DNA of 64,000 nt from Flavobacterium macacae. Its GTDB lineage: Bacteria; Bacteroidota; Bacteroidia; Flavobacteriales; Flavobacteriaceae. A program made the position numbers and the translations under genes. The notes beneath the pieces are model-generated. The model saw nothing but the letters and a program-made list of their open reading frames with translations. It had not been told where the DNA came from and did not search any database. Numbering within the stretch: the stretch's first letter is position 1; every line of letters begins with the position of its first letter. Below, piece after piece: positions 16,673 to 26,264 of this stretch. Location: the NCBI RefSeq assembly GCF_003865365.1, contig NZ_RQVR01000001.1, positions 249,118-313,117 on the forward strand, given 5' to 3'.

Positions 16673-17731
16673 TTTTTTTAAATATTCTTCTATTTTTTGT
16701 ACGACGCTTTCAGCAGCAATACTTCGCATGGCGTCATCATAACCTGCTACTTTTTTATTTCCATAAACGGAAGTGGGAAGCAACGGGTATTTTTCCCGAT
16801 CAGCAGCCAAGGCAGAATCCATGGGCTGGTTAAAGCATAAAAAACCCGCGTAAGGATGCGTCGCGCCCCAAAGCGTAACCACTTTTATGCCTAACATTGC
16901 GCCAATGTGCGAGTTCCCAGAATCCATGGAAAGCATTACATCTAAATTTGAAATGAGCTTTAATTCTGCATCAAATTTTAATTTTCCTGCGATATTAATT
17001 ACATTTTCCTTTCCTTGGGCCAATTGATTCAAGATTTCAATTTCTTTGTCTCCGCCACCAAATAGAAAGATTTTATTGTCTGCGTTTTCGGCTAATTTAT
17101 CAATCACTTCCTGCATCAAATCCTTCGGATACACTTTAGAATCATATTGTGCAAAAGGCGCAATCCCAATCCATTTACCACTTTTTTCTCCCGTAACTTT
17201 TAAAATTTCGGATGAAAGATTTGCCATTGCAGGAAACTCAGGATTATCTAGATTTATTTCAAAACCAAGTTGCTTAAAAACCTTGGTATGCCTTTCAAAC
17301 ATTGAAGTTACCGGTTTGAAAATTTTATTTTCGGCTCTTGTCAATGCTTTCTTTTCAGCTCTTCCTTTGTCAACAAATGCAGTTTTTTTTCCGCTTAATG
17401 CAAAAAGATTCCTTATGATTTTTGAACGCAAAACGTTGTGCAGATCCGCCACGGCATCGATTTTTAATGGAGCCAGATCCTTGTACAGGCGAAGCAATCC
17501 GAAGAAACCTTTGTGTCTTTCTTTCAAATCAATGGCAAAGAAATTCACATTGGAAATTCCATCAAAAAAAGGTTTAAAAAAAGGCCTGGAAACTACCGTG
17601 ATTTTCACTTCTGGATGTTGCAAAACTAACGCGCGAATCACGGGAACTGTCATCGCGACATCACCCATTGCTGAAAGCCTGAAAACTACTATGTGCTTGA
17701 TTTTTGACAAATTAAAACGTATTAGAAACAA
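16670..17731 (-). CDS. Glycosyltransferase family 9 (heptosyltransferase-like)
   Basis: GT-B enzyme of the ADP-heptose:LPS heptosyltransferase family, acting on the cytoplasmic face in lipopolysaccharide core synthesis. The opening HIVVFRLSAMGDVAMTVPVI is the family's acceptor-site motif (normally IxRLSSLGDxxxTxP). The C-terminal donor half includes GGGDKEIEILNQL and SMDSGNSHIGAMLGIKVV, with the usual D-S/T-G-x-x-H element. Length 353 is normal. It follows the DUF4254 gene, and similar pairs are common in flavobacteria. The sugar donor cannot be fixed from sequence. Confidence 0.88.
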   Translation of the reverse strand: MFLIRFNLSKIKHIVVFRLSAMGDVAMTVPVIRALVLQHPEVKITVVSRPFFKPFFDGISNVNFFAIDLKERHKGFFGLLRLYKDLAPLKIDAVADLHNVLRSKIIRNLFALSGKKTAFVDKGRAEKKALTRAENKIFKPVTSMFERHTKVFKQLGFEINLDNPEFPAMANLSSEILKVTGEKSGKWIGIAPFAQYDSKVYPKDLMQEVIDKLAENADNKIFLFGGGDKEIEILNQLAQGKENVINIAGKLKFDAELKLISNLDVMLSMDSGNSHIGAMLGIKVVTLWGATHPYAGFLCFNQPMDSALAADREKYPLLPTSVYGNKKVAGYDDAMRSIAAESVVQKIEEYLKK

Positions 17732-17754
17732 GGCCTGAATATTATAAACTAGTA

Positions 17755-18360
17755 TTATTTTTTGTTTTGGTACAAAATCGGATTCAAATCATCGTCATTG
17801 TACATTTTCATCTGCTTGTACACTTTCATATACTTGTCGCCGTTTTGAATATCGGTCAACAAATCATCGATTGCCGTTGTCAAATCACTTCTTTGTTCTA
17901 ACAAGACATTCAGTTTTACTTGGCAGTTGCTGATGTGTTCTTTTGAAGCGTCTTTTCTTGTTGCTTCTTCGTTCATGTGATAGATTTTCAAAGCCAAGAT
18001 AGACAATCTGTCAAATGCCCAAGCCGGACTTTCAGAATTGATCTTTGCCGAATCTTTTACTCTTACTTCGCTGTATTTTTTTAAGAAAAAACTATCTATA
18101 AATTCCACCATATCAGTTCTTTCCTGATTGGAAGCATCAATTCTTCTTTTCAATTTTAAAGCTTCAACCGGATCAATATTTGGATCACGAATGATGTCTT
18201 CAAAATGCCATTGAACAGTGTCTATCCAATTTTTTAGATACAATAAATGTTCAAATGTGTCATTAGAATACGGATTGTTAATTGGTTGGTCAACGTTATC
18301 ATACTTGTGATAATCATTGATACTTTGCTCAAATACGGAATAGGCTAGTTTTGAAAACAT
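17755..18360 (-). CDS. DUF4254 domain-containing protein
   Basis: A 201-residue, mostly helical, charged cytoplasmic protein without signal peptide. It resembles the Bacteroidota family DUF4254, whose function is not known. The segment IDTVQWHFEDIIRDP and the heptad-like region after residue 110 suggest a helical bundle. It lies 23 bases before the GT9 gene in the same direction, and the pair likely forms an operon, so a role in LPS synthesis is possible. Confidence 0.8.
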   Translation of the reverse strand: MFSKLAYSVFEQSINDYHKYDNVDQPINNPYSNDTFEHLLYLKNWIDTVQWHFEDIIRDPNIDPVEALKLKRRIDASNQERTDMVEFIDSFFLKKYSEVRVKDSAKINSESPAWAFDRLSILALKIYHMNEEATRKDASKEHISNCQVKLNVLLEQRSDLTTAIDDLLTDIQNGDKYMKVYKQMKMYNDDDLNPILYQNKK

Positions 18361-18379
18361 AAATTTTACAATTAAAATA

Positions 18380-18387
18380 CAAATATA
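18380..18387 (-). promoter_or_regulatory. -7 promoter element of the DUF4254-GT9 pair
   Basis: Minus-strand TATATTTG matches TAnnTTTG and lies 20 bases before the ATG at 18360. Confidence 0.5.
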
Positions 18388-18501
18388 CTTTTTATACCTT
18401 TATGGCGGGTAAAAAGATTTCAGATTTCAGATTTGAAGATTTCATTGAACAGACAATTTGGTTCAAACTCATAATTCTAAACTTATAATTCATAACTCAA
18501 A

Positions 18502-19155
18502 ATGCAAATCCATTATTTATCTGAAGAAAATAGTATTCTCAATCACTTTTTGGGACAAATAAGAAATGTAAATGTTCAGAAAGACAGCATGCGTTTTCGC
18601 AGAAACATTGAGCGAATTGGCGAAGTGATGTCTTATGAATTGAGCAAAAACTTGCATTATAGAAATATCGAAATCCAAACACCTCTTGGTATCAAAAAAA
18701 CAACAGAAATTGAGGACGATTTGGTTTTGTGTTCAATTTTAAGAGCTGGTTTGCCTTTGCATTTAGGTTTTCTGAATTATTTTGATTCGGCTGAAAATGG
18801 TTTTGTTTCGGCGTATCGCCATCATTATAACAACGACGATGCGTTTGAAATCAAGGTAGAATATCAAGCCGTTCCAAGTATTGAAAACAAAAACTTGCTT
18901 TTGATTGATCCGATGTTGGCAACTGGCCAATCAATGGTAGCCGTTTTTAATAAATTGATGGAAAAAGGAACCCCAAAAGAAGTTCACATTGCAGTTGTAA
19001 TAGCTGTTCCCGAAGGAATTGCTTATTTGGAACAAAACCTTCCTGACCATTGCCATCTTTGGGTGGCCACGTTAGACGAGAAATTAAACGACAAAAATTA
19101 CATTATTCCAGGAATTGGCGATGCTGGCGATTTGGCTTACGGAAACAAATTATAA
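18502..19155 (+). CDS. upp: Uracil phosphoribosyltransferase
   Basis: Salvage enzyme making UMP from uracil and PRPP. The PRPP loop is DPMLATGQS at 136-144, and the uracil-binding C-terminal segment is GIGDAGDLAYGN (about 204-215). Length 217 is normal. The gene converges on the DUF6427-like gene and their ends overlap by 6 bases, so the two stop codons interlock. Upstream DNA holds short repeats of AGATTTC and AACTCATAA type. Confidence 0.95.
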   Translation: MQIHYLSEENSILNHFLGQIRNVNVQKDSMRFRRNIERIGEVMSYELSKNLHYRNIEIQTPLGIKKTTEIEDDLVLCSILRAGLPLHLGFLNYFDSAENGFVSAYRHHYNNDDAFEIKVEYQAVPSIENKNLLLIDPMLATGQSMVAVFNKLMEKGTPKEVHIAVVIAVPEGIAYLEQNLPDHCHLWVATLDEKLNDKNYIIPGIGDAGDLAYGNKL

Positions 19156-20079
19156 TTGCGACACAAACGTCAATAAACTACATCCGACAATAAGATAAAG
19201 TATTGTCTCCTTCATCCAATTAATCTGCATTGCTTCAATTTGGTTCGTCGCCATAATGGCCACTGGCGCGAAAGTAAAGATCAGCATGCTGTTATTTTTA
19301 TCCGAAGAAATCAAGAAAACAACGGCGCCAAGAATAAAAGCCACAATGATTTTCTTGTAAGAAGATTGCATATTTAAAGGCTTGCTGGGAATTGATACTG
19401 CTTGAGTTACGAAGAAAAATAGCGCCACAACAACATATAAAGAAAGGGCAAAATTCTGGTAATTATTGGTAAAATAATTGAAATTGAAATCAATGTAAGC
19501 GCTGTCAATAATTGAATCAATTAAACTGGTATCAAAAATCAAGGCGTACATCAAGCCGATAATTCCAACAGAAAAGAAGGCGATAAACGGTAAAACCCAG
19601 TTTCTGTAATCTCTTGAAACATGAAAAAGTATCGACACAAAAACAATCAAAATAAAGAGAATACTCCAGAAATGAAAAATTGAAGCGATAAAAATCCAAA
19701 ACGAGGCGTCGAATATTTTTTCTTTTGGCGTAAGCAAAGATTGTAGTGAAATCAACCTTCTCAAAGCTAAAAGAATAAAGAAATTAGACAAAATCAGTTC
19801 TGTATTCCCTAAAGTTGTGGGAAATAATATCAAAAATGAGAAAAAAATCAAAAAGGCAAAACTATTGTCCTTGCTCAATCCATTCTTTTTGGTAACAAAG
19901 TTTATGATAAACAAAGAACCTATTAAAACCAGCAACAATGCTAGCTTCGAGCCGATTCCTTGCAAAGTTTCCATGGTTTCAGGAAAGTTTTGCAGGTATA
20001 AAAAATAGCAAACGACCAAGAGCGTTGTAATAATTATGTAATTTGCTGGTCGAGATTTACTAAAAATGCTTGTAATCAT
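19150..20079 (-). CDS. Integral membrane protein (DUF6427-like)
   Basis: A 309-residue protein with about ten predicted membrane helices and few charged residues. It resembles the flavobacterial family DUF6427, found beside upp and a 76-residue small membrane protein as here. No catalytic motif is visible. It faces upp with a 6-base overlap. Function unknown. Confidence 0.8.
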   Translation of the reverse strand: MITSIFSKSRPANYIIITTLLVVCYFLYLQNFPETMETLQGIGSKLALLLVLIGSLFIINFVTKKNGLSKDNSFAFLIFFSFLILFPTTLGNTELILSNFFILLALRRLISLQSLLTPKEKIFDASFWIFIASIFHFWSILFILIVFVSILFHVSRDYRNWVLPFIAFFSVGIIGLMYALIFDTSLIDSIIDSAYIDFNFNYFTNNYQNFALSLYVVVALFFFVTQAVSIPSKPLNMQSSYKKIIVAFILGAVVFLISSDKNNSMLIFTFAPVAIMATNQIEAMQINWMKETILYLIVGCSLLTFVSQL

Positions 20080-20091
20080 AAGGATATTTTA

Positions 20092-20099
20092 TACTTTTG
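20092..20099 (+). promoter_or_regulatory. Possible -7 element for the small membrane protein gene
   Basis: TACTTTTG matches TAnnTTTG but lies 80 bases before the start at 20180, so a long leader would be needed. Confidence 0.3.
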
Positions 20100-20179
20100 C
20101 AATTGTAAAGATACTACTTGTTCGAAGATGATGCTATTTTAAATGTTTCATCTGACAAATTAAATATAAACAAAACGAT

Positions 20180-20410
20180 ATGAAAGCATTTTTTGAAGGA
20201 ATAGAATATTTGTTCGTGGATATTTTATTTAAGCCACTTGACTGGTTGAGAGAATTAGAATTGGCTAGTTGGTTTGGTGCAAATACTTTAAACTGGATTT
20301 TTATGATTATTTGCGCGGTGGCAATTGTCTACTGGATCAAACAATTAAAATTGCACAAAGAAAACAATGATGAGTATCAAGATACGACTGCTCATTCTTT
20401 CTTGAAATAA
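20180..20410 (+). CDS. Small membrane protein (DUF6341-like)
   Basis: A 76-residue protein with one clear membrane helix (about 36-53, LNWIFMIICAVAIVYWI) and an amphipathic N-terminal part rich in aromatic residues. It resembles the flavobacterial family DUF6341. The C-terminal tail is polar. It lies between the DUF6427-like gene (divergent) and purD (convergent). Function unknown. Confidence 0.8.
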   Translation: MKAFFEGIEYLFVDILFKPLDWLRELELASWFGANTLNWIFMIICAVAIVYWIKQLKLHKENNDEYQDTTAHSFLK

Positions 20411-20427
20411 TTTTTATCCAAGAAAAA

Positions 20428-20474
20428 TAAAATTCCAAGAGACCATTTTAAAAATGTCTCTTGGAATTTTTTGT
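20428..20474. terminator. Bidirectional intrinsic terminator
   Basis: AAATTCCAAGAGAC and the matching GTCTCTTGGAATTT form a long stem with T-runs on both outer sides, between the small membrane protein gene and purD. Confidence 0.85.
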
Positions 20475-20476
20475 TT

Positions 20477-21748
20477 TTATAAGTCAAATCCAATATCTTT
20501 TCTGAAATACATTTTATCAAATTTCAGTTTTTCAATATTTTTATACGACTGAGCAATTGCTTCTTGAAAATTAGTTCCATACGAAGTTACGGCCAAAACT
20601 CTACCTCCATTTGAAACCACTTGTCCGTTATCAGTTTTTGTTCCGGCGTGAAAAACAATCGAATCTTGCACATTTTCGATTCCTGAAATGGCTTTGCCTT
20701 TTTCATACTCTTCAGGATAGCCGCCAGAAACAACCATAATTGTAGTCGCGCTTCTTTCGTCAATTTCCAATGTTTTTTCGCCTAATTTTTCTGCTGCAAC
20801 GGCTTGAAACAATTCAACCAAATCAGATTTAATTCTCGGAATCACAACTTCCGTTTCCGGATCGCCCATTCTCACGTTGTATTCAATCACGATCGGTTCG
20901 TTTTTCACGTTGATTAATCCGATGAAAACAAAGCCTTTGTATTCAATTCCGTCTTTCTGCAAACCTTCGATGGTTGGTTTTACAATGCGACTTTCAATTT
21001 TTTCCAATAAAACAGCGTCCGCAAAAGGAACTGGTGAAACTGCTCCCATTCCGCCCGTATTCAAGCCAGTGTCGCCTTCACCGATTCTTTTGTAATCTTT
21101 GGCCGTTGGAAGAATTTTATAATTTTTACCGTCTGTTAAAACGAAACAACTCAATTCAATTCCGTCTAAAAATTCTTCGATAACGACTTTTGAACTTGCC
21201 TGACCGAATTTTTCATCGACCAACATATTTTTCAATTCGGTTTTTGCTTCTTCCAAATCTTGAATGATTAAAACGCCTTTTCCTGCAGCCAAACCATCTG
21301 CTTTTAAAACATAAGGCGGAGATAAAGTTTCTAAGAATTGTTGTCCTTTTTCTAAAGTTGCCGCCGTGAAACTTCCGTAAGCTGCAGTTGGAATATTGTG
21401 TTTTACCAAAAATTCTTTGGCAAATTCCTTGCTTCCTTCTAATTGCGCGCCATTTTTTGACGGTCCAATTACCGGAACGTTTTTTAAAGCTTCATCATTT
21501 TTGAAAAAATCAAAAATTCCGGCAACCAACGGATCTTCGGGACCAACGACAACCATTTCAATTTTCTCTTCGATTACCAGCTTTTTTACCGCTTCAAAAT
21601 CGGTTGGACTGATGTTTTTGTTGATGGCAATGGCTTCTGTTCCAGCATTTCCTGGTGCTACAAAAAGTTTCGAGCATTTGTCGCTTTGTAACATTTTCCA
21701 AGCCAAAGCGTGTTCTCTTCCGCCAGAACCTAATAGTAAAATTGTCAT
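20477..21748 (-). CDS. purD: Phosphoribosylamine-glycine ligase
   Basis: Second step of purine synthesis: ATP-dependent joining of glycine to phosphoribosylamine. The start MTILLLGSGGREHALAWKM is the conserved PurD opening. The ATP-grasp domain shows KADGLAAGKGVLI and the Mg2+-binding EYNVRMGDPETEV. Length 423 is normal. It is transcribed alone from its own promoter and ends at a shared terminator. Confidence 0.98.
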   Translation of the reverse strand: MTILLLGSGGREHALAWKMLQSDKCSKLFVAPGNAGTEAIAINKNISPTDFEAVKKLVIEEKIEMVVVGPEDPLVAGIFDFFKNDEALKNVPVIGPSKNGAQLEGSKEFAKEFLVKHNIPTAAYGSFTAATLEKGQQFLETLSPPYVLKADGLAAGKGVLIIQDLEEAKTELKNMLVDEKFGQASSKVVIEEFLDGIELSCFVLTDGKNYKILPTAKDYKRIGEGDTGLNTGGMGAVSPVPFADAVLLEKIESRIVKPTIEGLQKDGIEYKGFVFIGLINVKNEPIVIEYNVRMGDPETEVVIPRIKSDLVELFQAVAAEKLGEKTLEIDERSATTIMVVSGGYPEEYEKGKAISGIENVQDSIVFHAGTKTDNGQVVSNGGRVLAVTSYGTNFQEAIAQSYKNIEKLKFDKMYFRKDIGFDL

Positions 21749-21774
21749 TGTTGTGTAGTTTGTTTAATAAGTTC

Positions 21775-21782
21775 CAAAATTA
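21775..21782 (-). promoter_or_regulatory. -7 promoter element of purD
   Basis: Minus-strand TAATTTTG matches TAnnTTTG, 27 bases before the purD ATG. Confidence 0.45.
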
Positions 21783-21831
21783 ATTGCTTTTGAACATAAA
21801 AAATAATTAATTTACTAAAAACTATCAACTT

Positions 21832-23148
21832 TTGTCTGTGTTTAAAATTTTCGACTTTTCCTTAAAGGTAAATGGCTTTGCTATTGACGAAGCTAAACTG
21901 GATTTCAAGCACATTCTTGAAGTTCCAGAAGAAGATTATGAGGCTTATATTTTACAGAAAAAGAAAGAAATCGTAGATTTTCATCTTCAAAACAATGCAT
22001 TTTACCAAAAATTAGCCAATGGAAAAAATGTCGATAATTGGTATAATTTGCCAGTGTTGACCAAAAAAGATTTACAAAAGCCTTTATCAGAAAGATTCTC
22101 AAAAGGATATTTTGAAAAAAGTGTTTTTGTCAATAAAACTTCAGGTTCCAGCGGACATCCTTTTATTTTTGCCAAAGATAAGTATTGCCACGCCTTGACT
22201 TGGGCATCGATTATTTACCGTTTTGGCTGGTTTGGCATTGATTTTAATACTTCGTATCAGGCTCGATTTTATGGAATTCCGTTGGGTTTTATCGGAAACA
22301 AAAAAGAACGCCTGAAAGATTTTTTAGGAAGAAGATACCGCTTTCCGATTTTTGATTTATCGGATGCTTTTTTAGAAGAAGTTTTGCTGAAATTCAAGAA
22401 GGCAAAATTTGACCACATCAACGGATACACCAGTTCTATAGTTTTATTTGCCAAATTTTTAAAACGCAAAAATATCGTTTTAAAAGATGTTTGCCCGACT
22501 TTAAAAGCGTGTTTTGTGACTTCGGAAATGCTTTTTGCGGAAGATAAAATTGTATTGCAAAAACAATTCGGAATTGAAATCATCAATGAATATGGAGCTT
22601 CTGAATTGGATTTGATTGCTTTTGAAAATAAAAATGGTGAATGGCAAGTGAATTCTGAAACCTTGTTTGTGGAAATTTTAGACGATAACAATCAGCCAGT
22701 TGAAAACGGAAAAGAAGGCAAAATTGTGATCACGTCATTATACAACAAAGCGCATCCTTTTATTAGATATGAAATTGGCGACATTGGAATTTTAGATGAA
22801 AAAAGTACTACAAAAAAACCAATTCTCAAGCAATTAATTGGCAGAACGAACGATGTGGCACTGCTTCCAAGCGGTAAAAAATCTCCTGGACTAACCTTCT
22901 ATTATGTAACTAAATCAATCATTGAAGATGACGGAAACGTGCGTGAATTTGTAATAAAACAGCAAAAAATAGATACTTTTGAAGTCGAATATGTGAGCGA
23001 AATTGCTCTTTGTGAACAGCAGATTTTAAAAATTGAAGATGCGATTTCTTTATATCTGGAACCCAATTTGAAATTTACCTTTATCAGAAAAGCAGTTTTG
23101 GAACGCACCAGTCGCGGTAAATTGAAGCAGTTTTCATCTTATTTGTAA
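21832..23148 (+). CDS. Phenylacetate-CoA ligase family protein, CapK-like
   Basis: Adenylate-forming enzyme of 438 residues. The nucleotide-binding motif is NKTSGSSGHPFIFAKD (about residues 100-115), later elements are NEYGASELDL and RYEIGDIG, and the C-terminal part ends with the catalytic-lysine region SRGKLKQ. Members with this architecture (CapK type) occur in capsule and exopolysaccharide loci, as here. No ATG exists at the start: TTG at 21832 or GTG at 21838 must be used. It ends 6 bases from the facing GT2 gene. Substrate unknown. Confidence 0.82.
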   Translation: MSVFKIFDFSLKVNGFAIDEAKLDFKHILEVPEEDYEAYILQKKKEIVDFHLQNNAFYQKLANGKNVDNWYNLPVLTKKDLQKPLSERFSKGYFEKSVFVNKTSGSSGHPFIFAKDKYCHALTWASIIYRFGWFGIDFNTSYQARFYGIPLGFIGNKKERLKDFLGRRYRFPIFDLSDAFLEEVLLKFKKAKFDHINGYTSSIVLFAKFLKRKNIVLKDVCPTLKACFVTSEMLFAEDKIVLQKQFGIEIINEYGASELDLIAFENKNGEWQVNSETLFVEILDDNNQPVENGKEGKIVITSLYNKAHPFIRYEIGDIGILDEKSTTKKPILKQLIGRTNDVALLPSGKKSPGLTFYYVTKSIIEDDGNVREFVIKQQKIDTFEVEYVSEIALCEQQILKIEDAISLYLEPNLKFTFIRKAVLERTSRGKLKQFSSYL

Positions 23149-23154
23149 ATCTAT

Positions 23155-23925
23155 TTAAAAATGCTTTCTGATGTATTTTGGTTTTATAAAAAAATGCGTG
23201 AAGAGAAATTTCAACATACATAAGCTTGCAGAAATTGCATTTAACTTGTGAAAATGCCTGTAAACATTGTAATTGTGTTTAACTAACGAAGCTTTTGAAG
23301 CCGAAAGTGAATTGTCTCGAACTCTGTAAATCGCCAAACTTTCAGCAATGGGTTTTGCCGTTTTTATTTGTTTTAAAATCGTGAGCCACAGCATCCAATC
23401 TTGTCTTTTTCTGGAAGAAGAAATTTGTATTTTTCCGAAAAAATCAGCATCGTAAATTCCGGTTAAGTTTCCGACTAAATTACTCCAAAATAACTGGTTG
23501 TATTTTAAATTTAAAGGCGCTTCGATCGTTTTGTACAGGGATTTTCCAGACTCATCAATACAGTCGTAAAAGGAAAAAGTGAACGGTTTGTTTTCTGAAA
23601 TCAAATAATCCACTTGCTTTTCAAGCTTTTCTGACTTCCATAAATCATCGGAATCAAGAAATGCCATAAATCTTCCTGACGAAAGAGAAAGCGCTTTATT
23701 TCGAGCGATTCCGGTTCCTGAATTATTTTTTAATTGATATAGTTTTATTCTTTTATCATCCAAAAATTCATTGATAATTGAAATGGTTTTATCAGTGGAA
23801 CAATCGTCAACGATTATCATTTCCCAATTTTGATAGGTCTGATTTTGAACCGATTTTATGGTTTCCGAAATAAACTTTTCTGAATTATACGAAGGCGTGA
23901 TTATGGAAACAAGGTGCTTTTCCAT
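23155..23925 (-). CDS. Glycosyltransferase family 2
   Basis: GT-A fold enzyme of 256 residues. It opens with VSIITPSYNSEKFISETI, the GT2 nucleotide-binding strand, followed by DDCSTDKT and the metal-binding FLDSDDLW. A hydrophobic C-terminal stretch may touch the membrane. It is the last gene of the minus-strand group beginning at 28619 and starts 3 bases after the stop of the glycosylphosphotransferase gene. Likely adds one sugar to the repeat unit. Confidence 0.9.
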   Translation of the reverse strand: MEKHLVSIITPSYNSEKFISETIKSVQNQTYQNWEMIIVDDCSTDKTISIINEFLDDKRIKLYQLKNNSGTGIARNKALSLSSGRFMAFLDSDDLWKSEKLEKQVDYLISENKPFTFSFYDCIDESGKSLYKTIEAPLNLKYNQLFWSNLVGNLTGIYDADFFGKIQISSSRKRQDWMLWLTILKQIKTAKPIAESLAIYRVRDNSLSASKASLVKHNYNVYRHFHKLNAISASLCMLKFLFTHFFIKPKYIRKHF

Positions 23926-23928
23926 GTT

Positions 23929-25281
23929 TTAATATGCTTTATCTTCGCCTTTAATTGCGTTGTAAATCGTTAAAAATATGATTTTAATGTCTAATAAAAT
24001 CGACCAATTTTCAAGATAGAAAATATCAAATTTCACACGGTAGATAATGTCTTTATCGGTTTCGACTTCGCCTCTAAAACCTTTTGTTTGTGCTAAGCCT
24101 GTGATTCCAGGCTTTATAAAATGACGCACCATAAATTTGTCAATTCTGCGCGCGTACATTTCGGTATGGCTGACCATGTGCGGTCTTGGTCCAACGACTG
24201 ACATATCGCCTAATAAAACATTGAAAAATTGAGGCAATTCATCTATGCTGGTTTTTCTAATGAAACGACCCACTTTTGTGATTCGAGGGTCATTTTTTGA
24301 AACTTGGTGCAAATCAGCAACATCATTGATTTCCATGGATCTAAATTTGTAGCAATTGAACTCTTTGTAATTCAACCCATTTCTTTTTTGTTTAAAAAAA
24401 ACGTTTCCTTTGGATTCTAATTTTATTAAAACCGCTAAAATTGGGATTAACCACGATAAAACTCCGATAATAATAAATAAGGAAAATACTATGTCAAATA
24501 ACCTTTTGATTACTTTGTTTGCTGTTTCATCTAATGGAATATTTCGGAGTGAAATAATGGGAATGTAATCATAATAATCATAAATTAAGTTTCTGGCCAA
24601 GACCTCTTTATTGTCTGGAAGAAACTTTAATATCTTCAAGTTATTATCGGTGAAATCAACAAATTTATTTACATCCGTATTGGAAAGATCGGCTAAAGAA
24701 CAATAGATTTCGTCAATTTTATTATCCATCACGAATTCAAAACATTGCTCCAATTCTTCCTCTTTATTGTAATTTAAGTTGAAAGTGTGTTCTAATTTAT
24801 ATCCATAATCTGGATTGTCATTAAAGAAATCTTCTAATTGGACTACACTTTTTCCGTTTCCCACAATAATAACTCTCCTAAAATTTCCTCCAAAAACGAC
24901 TCTAAATTTTCTTAATGCAAAATAGATAAAAAACTTCGCCAACGAAATCAGCAATATTGAGGTGCTTACAAATAAAACCATCATGGATGGCTCAGAAAAC
25001 TTGAGATAAAACCCTATAAATGCGAAATTTACAATTAAAAAGATGAAATATTGTTTGAACACATTAGCCAAAATATTAATAACCTTTGTGTAGCGATACA
25101 CTTCATAAAATCCTATATTCCAAGCAATTATCAACCAAGAAATGGTAATAAAAATGTGATAGCTGAATAGATTTAAAGTTTCTGGTAACAGAAAGTTTGC
25201 TAAGATGTTGATAATTATCAAATCTAGCATATATGAAAATGGCCTGATGTAGCCCGAGTATCTTCCTGTCTTTTTTGGCAC
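23929..25281 (-). CDS. Polyprenyl glycosylphosphotransferase (initiating enzyme)
   Basis: Transfers the first sugar phosphate to undecaprenyl phosphate to begin a surface polysaccharide. It has about four N-terminal membrane helices (about 15-130), a central nucleotide-binding-like domain (VIIVGNGKSVVQLEDF) and a C-terminal catalytic domain starting KRLFDIVFSLFIIIG with FKQKRNGLNYKEF, KFRSM and DELPQFFNVLLGDMSVVGPRP. This is the WcaJ/WbaP layout; length 450 is normal. It overlaps the UXS gene by one base (ATGA/TAATG type). Confidence 0.95.
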   Translation of the reverse strand: MPKKTGRYSGYIRPFSYMLDLIIINILANFLLPETLNLFSYHIFITISWLIIAWNIGFYEVYRYTKVINILANVFKQYFIFLIVNFAFIGFYLKFSEPSMMVLFVSTSILLISLAKFFIYFALRKFRVVFGGNFRRVIIVGNGKSVVQLEDFFNDNPDYGYKLEHTFNLNYNKEEELEQCFEFVMDNKIDEIYCSLADLSNTDVNKFVDFTDNNLKILKFLPDNKEVLARNLIYDYYDYIPIISLRNIPLDETANKVIKRLFDIVFSLFIIIGVLSWLIPILAVLIKLESKGNVFFKQKRNGLNYKEFNCYKFRSMEINDVADLHQVSKNDPRITKVGRFIRKTSIDELPQFFNVLLGDMSVVGPRPHMVSHTEMYARRIDKFMVRHFIKPGITGLAQTKGFRGEVETDKDIIYRVKFDIFYLENWSILLDIKIIFLTIYNAIKGEDKAY

Positions 25282-26264
25282 TAAAATATATATTTCGAAA
25301 AATCTTTATGCTCTTCCTTCATCAATTCTTCTGACGATAAAGATTTAAAATATTCATAGGTAATTCTCATTCCTTCTGACCTTGAAACTTTTGCTTCCCA
25401 GCCCAGCAATTCTTTTGCTTTTGTAATATCAGGCTGGCGTTGCAACGGATCGTTAATTGGTAAAGGATGATATACCACTTTTTGATCTGTTCTCGTTAAT
25501 TTTATAATTTCTTCAGCGAAATCCTTAATTGCAATTTCGTCTGGATTTCCAATATTTACGGGATAAACGTAATCAGAATGCAATAATCTAAAAATTCCTT
25601 CCACTTGATCGTCCACATAACAGAAAGAACGTGTTTGCATTCCATCGCCAAAAATAGTCAAATCTTCGCCACGAAGCGCTTGTCCAATAAAAGCCGGAAT
25701 TACCCGACCGTCATTTAATCTCATTCGAGGTCCATACGTATTAAATATACGAACAATTCTGGTTTCAACACCATGGAAAGTGTGGTATGCCATGGTAATC
25801 GATTCTTGAAAACGTTTTGCTTCATCATAAACGCCTCTTGGCCCGATGGTGTTTACGTTTCCATAATATTCTTCGGTTTGTGGATGAACTAATGGGTCGC
25901 CATACACTTCAGATGTGGATGCAATTAAGATTCTAGCTTTTTTTACCCGAGCTAATCCTAATAAATTATGTGTCCCTAAAGAGCCTACTTTTAAAGTCTG
26001 AATTGGAATTTTTAAATAATCTATTGGACTTGCTGGAGATGCAAAATGCAAAATATAATCTAACTTTCCGGGTACATTCACAAATTTGGTGATATCATGA
26101 TGGTAAAACTCAAAATGTTCTAGCTTAAAAAGATGTTCGATATTTTTTAAATCTCCAGTAATCAAATTATCCATTGCGATAACGTTATAGCCTTCAGAGA
26201 TAAAACGATCGCAGAGATGTGAGCCTAAAAAGCCAGCGGCGCCAGTAATTAAAATTCTTTTCAT
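25281..26264 (-). CDS. UDP-glucuronate decarboxylase (UDP-xylose synthase)
   Basis: Short-chain dehydrogenase that turns UDP-glucuronate into UDP-xylose. NAD-binding GAAGFLGSH lies at 8-16 and the catalytic pair is Tyr146 and Lys150 in YDEAK. Other family elements are [18 protein letters not shown] and [17 protein letters not shown]. Length 327 is normal for the single-domain form. No UDP-glucose dehydrogenase is in the window, so its substrate must be made by an enzyme encoded elsewhere. Overlaps the ligase-like gene by 4 bases. Confidence 0.93.
   Translation of the reverse strand: MKRILITGAAGFLGSHLCDRFISEGYNVIAMDNLITGDLKNIEHLFKLEHFEFYHHDITKFVNVPGKLDYILHFASPASPIDYLKIPIQTLKVGSLGTHNLLGLARVKKARILIASTSEVYGDPLVHPQTEEYYGNVNTIGPRGVYDEAKRFQESITMAYHTFHGVETRIVRIFNTYGPRMRLNDGRVIPAFIGQALRGEDLTIFGDGMQTRSFCYVDDQVEGIFRLLHSDYVYPVNIGNPDEIAIKDFAEEIIKLTRTDQKVVYHPLPINDPLQRQPDITKAKELLGWEAKVSRSEGMRITYEYFKSLSSEELMKEEHKDFSKYIF

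Noticed and set aside
17046..17738. 230-codon plus-strand open frame opposite the GT9 gene
   Set aside because: Antisense shadow: the GT9 protein has clear motifs over the same bases, and the plus product is low-complexity Ser/Lys/Phe.
22269..22691. 140-codon minus-strand frame inside the CapK-like gene
   Set aside because: Lies wholly within a complete adenylate-forming enzyme gene and shows no motif or promoter.
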